A stretch of 48,133 nucleotides of DNA. Origin: Erysipelotrichia bacterium. Its GTDB lineage: Bacteria > Bacillota_I > Bacilli_A > Erysipelotrichales > Erysipelotrichaceae. The notes beneath the pieces are model-generated. The model had not been told where the DNA came from. It saw only the letters and a program-made list of their open reading frames with translations, and searched no databases. Made by a program: the position numbers and the translations under genes. Shown here in pieces: positions 43,544 through 48,133 of the stretch. Position 1 is the first letter of the stretch. Each line of letters starts with the position of its first letter. The stretch covers positions 1-48,133 of the forward strand of contig JAAZJL010000062.1 in assembly GCA_012800355.1 (NCBI GenBank), given 5' to 3'.

Positions 43544-44113
43544 TTATTGTTTGTTTTCTTCTTCATCTAACTTAGCAATCATTTTGTTGTAACGTTTTAT
43601 TTCGTAACACTCTCCAATTAGATAATCAAATATAAATGAAACTGTAAATCCTGCAGCAAAGACAGCTAAAGCTGATAATACCAGAACTAATGTTCCATTT
43701 GAGTTAGGTAGAATTTCTTTTATCGCTTCATGTTCAAGAAAATCATATCCTGCAGATAAAAGCAAGATAACATCCATTACCGCAAATCCTAATCCAAAAA
43801 GCATACTATTGATTAAATAATTTTTTAAGCGTCTTTGTTTTTCAGGCTTAGAATCACCTGTAGGTAATGGTCTATTTAAATAGTCTACAGGTTGTTCAAC
43901 ATCACCCATTAAACGGCGCGAAACAACAACAACTGCAGCTGATACAAGCACCCCTATTATTTCCAAAATTGGGTCAGCCTCTATAGCAAACTTATAAACA
44001 ATAATAGCAATTAAGTAAACTAGCAAGAAAACATAACCATTAGCACATGCTTTTTGTACTATTTGTTTTTGTCTTTCATCTAAAATGTTAAAATTTTTGT
44101 TTTTCTTATTCAT
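43544..44113 (-). CDS. XRE-coupled four-helix membrane protein
   Basis: The membrane protein is about 189 residues with four hydrophobic segments in two pairs (GYVFLLVYLIAIIVYKFA, IGVLVSAAVVVVSR, LFGLGFAVMDVILLLSAG and LVLSALAVFAAGFTVSFIF). A charged loop (DYLNRPLPTGDSKPEKQRR) and a Glu/Lys-rich C-terminus are also present. ATG 44113 (MNKKNKN) has GGGAGG 8-10 nt upstream; earlier in-frame starts lack this. It overlaps the XRE repressor by 8 bp, a layout frequent in Bacillota for DUF3796/DUF6773-like proteins. Function unknown. Confidence 0.75.
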   Translation of the reverse strand: MNKKNKNFNILDERQKQIVQKACANGYVFLLVYLIAIIVYKFAIEADPILEIIGVLVSAAVVVVSRRLMGDVEQPVDYLNRPLPTGDSKPEKQRRLKNYLINSMLFGLGFAVMDVILLLSAGYDFLEHEAIKEILPNSNGTLVLVLSALAVFAAGFTVSFIFDYLIGECYEIKRYNKMIAKLDEEENKQ

Positions 44114-44312
44114 TTTCTTCATCCTCCCAGAATAAATCATTTAATGTTTTTTTCGTTACTCTACAAATATCAATACAGAGATTTAATGTTGGATTATAAC
44201 TTCCATTTTCAATTGCACCAATGGTTTGGCGAGTTACCCCTACTGCATTAGCTAAATCTTCTTGAGACATGTCTAATTCGACACGTGCGATTTTCAATCG
44301 TAAATTTTTCAT
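44106..44312 (-). CDS. XRE-family small transcriptional regulator
   Basis: The 68-residue protein is a single HTH_3 (Cro/C1) domain: LKIARVELDMSQEDLANAVG and VTRQTIGAIENGSYNP cover helices 2-3 with the recognition helix, and LCIDICRVTKKTLNDLFW closes the five-helix fold. It has no sensing domain, so the downstream membrane protein may modulate it. The SD CAGGAGGTG is excellent. It probably autoregulates from the 16-bp direct repeats that flank its promoter. Confidence 0.92.
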   Translation of the reverse strand: MKNLRLKIARVELDMSQEDLANAVGVTRQTIGAIENGSYNPTLNLCIDICRVTKKTLNDLFWEDEENE

Positions 44313-44333
44313 AACACACCTCCTGGCAATATC

Positions 44334-44398
44334 AATGTATCATTTATATAACTATTTGTCAACTATATTTTACATTTAATTTACTATATTTTACATTT
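44334..44398 (-). promoter_or_regulatory. Promoter and tandem operator-like repeats of the XRE gene
   Basis: Minus strand: -35 TTGACA (44362-44357), 17-bp spacer, -10 TACATT (44339-44334). Just upstream are two identical 16-bp repeats ACTATATTTTACATTT (44362-44377 and 44383-44398), with a period of 21 bp, two helical turns. The first repeat overlaps the -35 edge by one base. This looks like cooperative repressor binding. Confidence 0.65.
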
Positions 44399-44473
44399 TG
44401 TTTATTTTAAATGACTTTTTTAGGTATAAAACGGTTTTTTAAAAGAAAAATAATGTATTTTTTTACTCATTAA

Positions 44474-44514
44474 TAAAAAAACTGTACAACATTATTAAAA
44501 TTATACAGTTTTTA
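44474..44514. terminator. Hairpin with T-run between XRE and desulfoferrodoxin genes
   Basis: AAAAACTGTA...TACAGTTTTT arms (44476-44485, 44504-44513). Its owner strand is uncertain; the flanking region 44400-44530 has no gene. Confidence 0.45.
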
Positions 44515-44527
44515 TCATTCTTTATTT

Positions 44528-44560
44528 AAAAAGAAAGCCTGTCGTTTCTACGACAGGCAA
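44528..44560 (-). terminator. Terminator of the oxygen-defence operon
   Basis: GCCTGTCG-TAGAAA-CGACAGGC followed by TTTCTTTTT on the minus strand, 12 bp after the desulfoferrodoxin stop. Confidence 0.9.
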
Positions 44561-44569
44561 CTGATTATA

Positions 44570-44947
44570 CTATAATTCAGTTTTCCATAGGCCATGTAAA
44601 TTACAATATGCATATACAGCAACTGCATTATCATCGCCTAAACAGAATGACGCTTTTGGTGCATCTTCTGGTGTTAATGGCTTAATTTGTCCGCCTTTTT
44701 CTGTTTCAAGATAGATCCATTCAATATAGTGTTCTGGAACCATCGGATGATCTACACTTCCAACATTAACATTTACAACACCGTTTTCTACCTTAACAAA
44801 TGGTAAATGTTTTTCGCCACTTGCCTCAACAGTATTGTGTACTAATTCTTCCATTTTCTCACCACAACATACTACAGGAACACCTGCATCATGGATTTTT
44901 TGAATTTGGTTACCACAACGACGACAAATATAAAATTTTGCTTTCAT
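44570..44947 (-). CDS. dfx: Desulfoferrodoxin (superoxide reductase, 2Fe type)
   Basis: The 125-residue protein has an N-terminal desulforedoxin domain with the C-x2-C...CC set (ICRRCGN, then VVCCGEKM). The C-terminal superoxide reductase domain follows: E-K-H-L-P-F-V (first His), HPMVPEHYIEWIYL (two His), and YCNLHGLWK with the Cys and His iron ligands. It reduces superoxide to peroxide without producing O2, drawing electrons from rubredoxin-type donors. ATG 44947 with AGGAG upstream is the start; an in-frame extension to 45037 lacks one. It is the last gene of the rubredoxin/rubrerythrin operon, 13 bp after the rubrerythrin stop. Confidence 0.95.
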   Translation of the reverse strand: MKAKFYICRRCGNQIQKIHDAGVPVVCCGEKMEELVHNTVEASGEKHLPFVKVENGVVNVNVGSVDHPMVPEHYIEWIYLETEKGGQIKPLTPEDAPKASFCLGDDNAVAVYAYCNLHGLWKTEL

Positions 44948-44960
44948 TTTATCTTTCTCC

Positions 44961-46103
44961 TTAGTAATTTTCAGCACGCACTTCAAAGAATGCTTGTTTA
45001 TGTGCACATACTGGACATACTTCTGATGCCTCAACACCCATTTCTAAATGGCCACAATTACGGCATTCCCAAACAGTTACACCTTTCTTTTTAAATACTT
45101 CTTGAACTTCTACATTATGTAATAATTTACGATAACGTTCTTCATGATTCTTTTCTACAGCTGCAACTCCGCGGAATTGTTCTGCAAGTTCATGATAACC
45201 TTCTTCATCAGCTTCACGAGCCATACGAGCATACATATCAGTCCACTCATAGTTTTCACCTTCAGCAGCATCTAATAAATTTTGAGCTGTATCACCCAAT
45301 GCTCCTAAAGCTTTGAACCATAGTTTAGCATGTTCTTTTTCATTTTCAGCCGTTTGTAAGAAGATAGCTGCAATTTGCTCAAATCCTGCTTTCTTAGCAA
45401 CTGAAGCATAGTAAGTATATTTGTTACGTGCTTGAGACTCACCAGCAAAAGCTTCCCATAGGTTCTTTTCAGTTTTTGAACCCGCAAATGGTTTCTTTTC
45501 AACTGCTTCTTCTAATTTTACGAATTTGTCTGGTCCAACTTTACAAACTGGACATACAAAATCAGGTGTCATTGGGCCTTCATGAATGTAGCCACAGACA
45601 GTACATTTCCATTTTTCCATTTTCTTCTCCTCCATTTTTTCATTAAAATTAATAGTTTTTAATAGTGTATCAACGGCATCAAATGGTACGCCGGGATAAC
45701 TTTTGATATTTTCCAGAAATTTTCTGGCATTTTCGCTTTGTGGTAACATAAAACCTGCTTCTCGATTAAGGTCTTCTGCCATCAAGCGACTAGATTTTTC
45801 GATGGCAACACTTAGCATATCTGATAATTGTGTAGCCAGCATTTCTACTTTGGCTTTGCTTTGAACTAAACCTCGCATTGCCTCAATAACAATCTTTTCT
45901 TTAGGTTGTTGTGGTGGCATTACCTTTGGCACCATCGAGATTGCTGCTGAAGGACAAGCTTTCGCACATTCACCACATCCTATACACTTACTAACATCAA
46001 TAATGCTATTTTCTGTATCGGTTGCACCAGTAGGACAGACATATAAACAAATGCAATCCTTAGTACAAAGCCTAAGATTTCTTACCGCATATTTTTCAGT
46101 CAT
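44961..46103 (-). CDS. Fusion: ferredoxin - helical - rubredoxin - rubrerythrin - rubredoxin
   Basis: This 380-residue multidomain redox protein has five parts. First is a ferredoxin-like head (about 1-58) with an irregular first Cys set [12 protein letters not shown] and a regular second, [13 protein letters not shown] helical linker follows (about 70-155). Then comes rubredoxin 1 ([21 protein letters not shown]). The rubrerythrin diiron domain has [31 protein letters not shown] and a late [10 protein letters not shown]. Rubredoxin 2 ([18 protein letters not shown]) ends the protein. Rubrerythrins act as NADH-linked peroxidases in anaerobes. An internal ATG 45620 with GGAGGAG could also yield a stand-alone 220-codon form. 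It starts 2 bp after the previous gene. Confidence 0.88.
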   Translation of the reverse strand: MTEKYAVRNLRLCTKDCICLYVCPTGATDTENSIIDVSKCIGCGECAKACPSAAISMVPKVMPPQQPKEKIVIEAMRGLVQSKAKVEMLATQLSDMLSVAIEKSSRLMAEDLNREAGFMLPQSENARKFLENIKSYPGVPFDAVDTLLKTINFNEKMEEKKMEKWKCTVCGYIHEGPMTPDFVCPVCKVGPDKFVKLEEAVEKKPFAGSKTEKNLWEAFAGESQARNKYTYYASVAKKAGFEQIAAIFLQTAENEKEHAKLWFKALGALGDTAQNLLDAAEGENYEWTDMYARMAREADEEGYHELAEQFRGVAAVEKNHEERYRKLLHNVEVQEVFKKKGVTVWECRNCGHLEMGVEASEVCPVCAHKQAFFEVRAENY

Positions 46104-46105
46104 CT

Positions 46106-46759
46106 TCAGTTCCTCCTTTCAATTTTTTCAAATTTCCAGTTAGGGACCTTACAAACAGGACACAACCAAGGAGCATCATCTCCTACATAAATAAATCCAC
46201 AAACCGTACAAACATATACATTTGTGTTTTCTAACATCTTTTCTCCTTCTTTTTCATAACGAGTTAATAATGATTGGAGCATGCGAGTGACTTTCTCACT
46301 CCACGTTAAAGCACGTAAAGCTCCTCTGTCAGAATTTTCAGATGCAACTTTATTAGCATATGGATAATAAACTTCAAGATCCTCATTAACAAGTTCTAAA
46401 AACTTGCTTACATTACCTTCTTTAATAGGTTCAACTTTACTTTTGAAAAAAATTGCTAATTTAGAAAACAACTTTGATTGTTCGTATAAATATTGTTTTT
46501 CACACCCTTTTGCTAAATTTGAACAAATAACGCTCATCTCAATAGCAGATAGTTCCTTATCAACATGGGGCTTTCCAACATCTTTGCTTGATATTTCGCT
46601 TTGCTTTTCACTAAAAGCTTCTTTTCCTGCTCCACACCACGGACACTTCCAATCCAAAGGAAGATCTTCCCATTTAGTGTTTGCAGGGATATTTGCTTCT
46701 GGAATACCTTTTGCTTCATCATACACATATGAGCAAATTGAACATATCATTTGTTTCAT
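46106..46759 (-). CDS. Two-rubredoxin protein with helical centre
   Basis: The 217-residue protein starts with a full rubredoxin ([20 protein letters not shown] ... WKCPWCGAG, two C-x2-C knuckles). A helical middle of about 120 residues follows ([20 protein letters not shown], ...[17 protein letters not shown]). It ends with a second, compact rubredoxin knuckle pair ([13 protein letters not shown] ... [13 protein letters not shown]). The middle lacks the E-x-x-H motifs of rubrerythrin, so it probably does not bind a diiron site. It is first in the oxygen-defence operon and could shuttle electrons to the rubrerythrin and desulfoferrodoxin encoded downstream. Confidence 0.85.
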   Translation of the reverse strand: MKQMICSICSYVYDEAKGIPEANIPANTKWEDLPLDWKCPWCGAGKEAFSEKQSEISSKDVGKPHVDKELSAIEMSVICSNLAKGCEKQYLYEQSKLFSKLAIFFKSKVEPIKEGNVSKFLELVNEDLEVYYPYANKVASENSDRGALRALTWSEKVTRMLQSLLTRYEKEGEKMLENTNVYVCTVCGFIYVGDDAPWLCPVCKVPNWKFEKIERRN

Positions 46760-46785
46760 AGGTTCTTAAAGCCTCCTCTATTATT

Positions 46786-46826
46786 ATCATACCATATTTA
46801 CTTGTTTTTTCTGTGATGTAATCACA
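46786..46826 (-). promoter_or_regulatory. Crp-type site and promoter of the oxygen-defence operon
   Basis: The perfect palindrome TGTGAT-GTA-ATCACA (46812-46826) is centred about 40 bp before the transcription start implied by -10 TATGAT (46791-46786). This is the class II activator position where the site takes the place of the -35. The gene's SD AGAGGAGG follows at about 46772-46779. Confidence 0.65.
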
Positions 46827-47020
46827 AAAGAAAATGTAATTGCATTATTATTTTTATTATAATCTTTTCCCTTTCTTGAGATTTTTTACCTTTTATAATT
46901 GTGCTGTTTAGACTATACTTTACAGAAAATTATAAACAAGATATTCAATAAGTCTCTTTACTTTCATTAATGTAGAATTTTCTCTTATAAATTATTTAAG
47001 ACAAATGATTGTCGCTCAAA

Positions 47021-47050
47021 TTGACACAAATGCTGCACAAAAGATATAAT
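47021..47050 (+). promoter_or_regulatory. SigA promoter of the Crp-family regulator gene
   Basis: TTGACA (47021-47026), 18-bp spacer, TATAAT (47045-47050); SD GGAGGA at 47065-47070. No TGTGA palindrome is found here, so autoregulation is not suggested. The 46827-47020 stretch contains no gene. Confidence 0.75.
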
Positions 47051-47077
47051 TAGTTATAAATTATGGAGGAATATACC

Positions 47078-47737
47078 ATGACTTTTGAAACAACTTTTCC
47101 AGTATGGAATAAATTAAATTCAAGTCAACAAAGCAAACTTCTCAACACTTTAATCACACGAAAGGTTGAAAAAGGCACAATCATTCATAATGGTATGATG
47201 CATTGCACAGGACTTATTCTTGTTAAATCAGGTCAGCTTCGCGCTTATATGATTTCACCAGAAGGACGTGAAATTACTCTTTATCGTTTGTTTGATTATG
47301 ATATGTGTTTGTTTTCTGGTTATTGTATTATGCGCTCAATTGAATTTGAAGTAATAGTTGAAGCAGAAAAAGACACCGAACTTTGGGTAATTCCTTCTGA
47401 AATTTATAAAAGTATCATGGATGAATCAGCAGATGTCGCAAATTTCACTAATGAAATAATGGGCACTCGTTTTACTAATGTTATGTGGCTTATTGAACAA
47501 ATCATGTGGAAAAGTTTAGACAAACGTCTGGCAGCATTTTTAATAGAAGAAACAAAGATTGAAGAAAGCAATAAGCTCAACACTACTCACGAAAATATTG
47601 CCAACCATCTTGGCTCACATCGTGAAGTCATTACAAGAATGCTTCGTCATTTCCAAAATGAAGGAATTGTTAAACTCTCACGAGGTCTTATAGAAATTGT
47701 TGATGAAGATAAACTATATTCCCTTGTTGATGAATAA
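47078..47737 (+). CDS. Crp/Fnr-family transcriptional regulator
   Basis: The protein is about 219 residues, with a cyclic-nucleotide-binding-like N-terminal beta-roll (GLILVKSGQLRAYMISPEGR), a dimerisation helix (about 120-145) and a C-terminal winged HTH. The recognition helix, in GSHREVITRMLRHFQ, keeps R-E-x-x-x-R, the residues by which E. coli CRP reads TGTGA. FNR's N-terminal four-Cys cluster is absent; only scattered Cys (MHCTG, MCLFSGYC) are seen. The ligand is therefore unknown. It is divergent from the rubrerythrin/desulfoferrodoxin operon, which it probably controls. ATG 47078 is used because the SD lies within the upstream in-frame codons. Confidence 0.9.
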   Translation: MTFETTFPVWNKLNSSQQSKLLNTLITRKVEKGTIIHNGMMHCTGLILVKSGQLRAYMISPEGREITLYRLFDYDMCLFSGYCIMRSIEFEVIVEAEKDTELWVIPSEIYKSIMDESADVANFTNEIMGTRFTNVMWLIEQIMWKSLDKRLAAFLIEETKIEESNKLNTTHENIANHLGSHREVITRMLRHFQNEGIVKLSRGLIEIVDEDKLYSLVDE

Positions 47738-47773
47738 CAAACAATCCTACTTTTAAATAATTCCAATCAAACT

Positions 47774-47812
47774 AAAGCGATATAATTATCTACAAATATC
47801 GCTTTTTTTGAT
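47774..47812 (+). terminator. Terminator after the Crp-family gene
   Basis: AAAGCGATAT...ATATCGCTTT (47774-47783, 47796-47805), followed by a T-run. Confidence 0.85.
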
Positions 47813-47825
47813 TTCGTATATTTTG

Positions 47826-47858
47826 TGTCACTTGATTAGCTCTCTTTATCAAGTGACA
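47826..47858. repeat. Perfect 11-bp inverted repeat directly after the small Cys gene
   Basis: TGTCACTTGAT (47826-47836), 11-nt loop, ATCAAGTGACA (47848-47858). There is no T-run on either side, so it is not a typical terminator. It abuts the stop codon of the 46-codon gene and may be an RNA stability hairpin. Confidence 0.65.
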
Positions 47859-47999
47859 TCATACACTTTTATTATCAGATTTGTTAAATAGTCTTTTTAT
47901 AAGATTAACAAGTTTGAAAACACCAGCCATAATTATGCAATTGCACACAGGTCCTTTTTGAACAACATCTTCTTTATTATCTTTTTTCATTTCAGTCAT
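47859..47999 (-). CDS. Small Cys-containing protein, putative Crp-site-controlled gene
   Basis: The 46-residue product starts MTEMKKDNKEDVVQKGPVCN (charged), then C-N-C-I-I-M-A-G-V-F-K-L-V-N-L-I-K-R-L-F, an amphipathic or membrane-seeking helix with a C-x-C pair, and ends KSDNKSV. AAGGAGG precedes ATG 47999 at good distance; an in-frame extension to 48086 is unlikely. A TGTGA palindrome lies about 41 bp before the predicted start of transcription. I do not recognise the protein. A small membrane-associated redox or metal-sensing role is only a guess. Confidence 0.6.
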   Translation of the reverse strand: MTEMKKDNKEDVVQKGPVCNCIIMAGVFKLVNLIKRLFNKSDNKSV

Positions 48000-48035
48000 A
48001 ATTACCTCCTTATGATTATTCATATTTGCATATTC

Positions 48036-48077
48036 ATAATAAAATATTTCAAAAATTCTTTCTGTGATAAAATCACT
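48036..48077 (-). promoter_or_regulatory. Crp-type site and promoter of the small Cys gene
   Basis: TGTGAT-AAA-ATCACT (48063-48077) has the same 5+5+5 layout as the operon site 1.3 kb away. The -10 TATTAT (48041-48036) places the centre at about -41, again the class II activator position. Confidence 0.55.
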
Positions 48078-48084
48078 TTTAACC

Positions 48085-48133
48085 ATTTAAAAACACACTC
48101 TTTTTTTTGAGTGTGTTTGTTATTTTTTATTAA
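48085..48133. terminator. Terminator at the window edge
   Basis: AACACACTC-T8-GAGTGTGTT (48092-48117) with T-rich flanks on both strands; it would end a minus-strand gene beyond the window or a plus-strand transcript. Confidence 0.7.

Noticed and set aside
44947-45037. Longer N-terminus for desulfoferrodoxin
   Set aside because: The extension runs into the upstream gene, lacks a good SD and adds residues before the normal family start.

Overview
The window comes from an AT-rich (roughly one-third G+C), Gram-positive, anaerobic bacterium of the Bacillota. It looks most like the Erysipelotrichia or related low-GC lineages. The evidence is a glycyl radical enzyme with its radical-SAM activase, a rubrerythrin/desulfoferrodoxin oxygen-defence operon, FeoAB ferrous iron uptake, L-lactate dehydrogenase, a sortase-type surface protein, lipobox lipoproteins, strong SD sequences (AGGAGG) and TTGACA/TATAAT promoters. 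UGG encodes Trp and TGA reads as stop. No rRNA, CRISPR array, insertion sequence or prophage was seen. The lineage is an inference from gene content.

Layout. 1-6.8 kb (minus): a partial HAD phosphatase, an AAC(3)-fold acetyltransferase, two thioredoxin-fold lipoproteins flanking a beta-helix wall protein, then an EF-G-like GTPase co-transcribed with an ankyrin-repeat protein. 6.8-16 kb: a possible 34-codon gene with its own promoter and terminator, a sugar nucleotidyltransferase, an M18 aminopeptidase/TrmR-type methyltransferase pair, an ABC-2 exporter, an ECF sigma/RsgI-like anti-sigma pair, an aldose epimerase, a tRNA-Thr and a SIMPL protein. 16-23.5 kb: a purine permease, several membrane or unknown proteins, a DUF2089/DUF4097 pair, a GH114-like lipoprotein, a SUKH protein and tRNA-Arg. 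23.6-32.6 kb (plus): PepF, L13-S9, an MFS transporter, the glycyl radical enzyme and activase, a DUF349 protein and LDH. 32.6-36.6 kb (minus): the queuosine operon tgt-queA-queH-HAD, headed by a collapsed GNAT-like gene. 36.7-44.3 kb: two small HTH genes, a membrane protein, tRNA-Asn, galE, a small membrane protein, feoA-feoB-small Cys protein, a GDSL hydrolase, a class II amidotransferase, and an XRE repressor/membrane pair. 44.5-48.1 kb: an oxygen-defence operon divergent from a Crp-type regulator, followed by a small Cys-containing gene.

How the parts connect. The strongest system-level signal is at the right end. The Crp-family regulator carries a CRP-like recognition helix (R-E-x-x-x-R). 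Two TGTGA-N5-TCAC[A/T] palindromes lie about 40-41 bp upstream of predicted transcription starts, one for the rubredoxin/rubrerythrin/desulfoferrodoxin operon and one for the 46-codon gene at the window edge. This suggests a small oxygen/redox regulon. The same operon encodes an unusual ferredoxin-helical-rubredoxin-rubrerythrin-rubredoxin fusion with a good internal ribosome binding site. Other leads are a short glycyl radical enzyme of unassigned substrate, operator-like repeats in the feoA and XRE promoters, and the solitary 34-codon gene.
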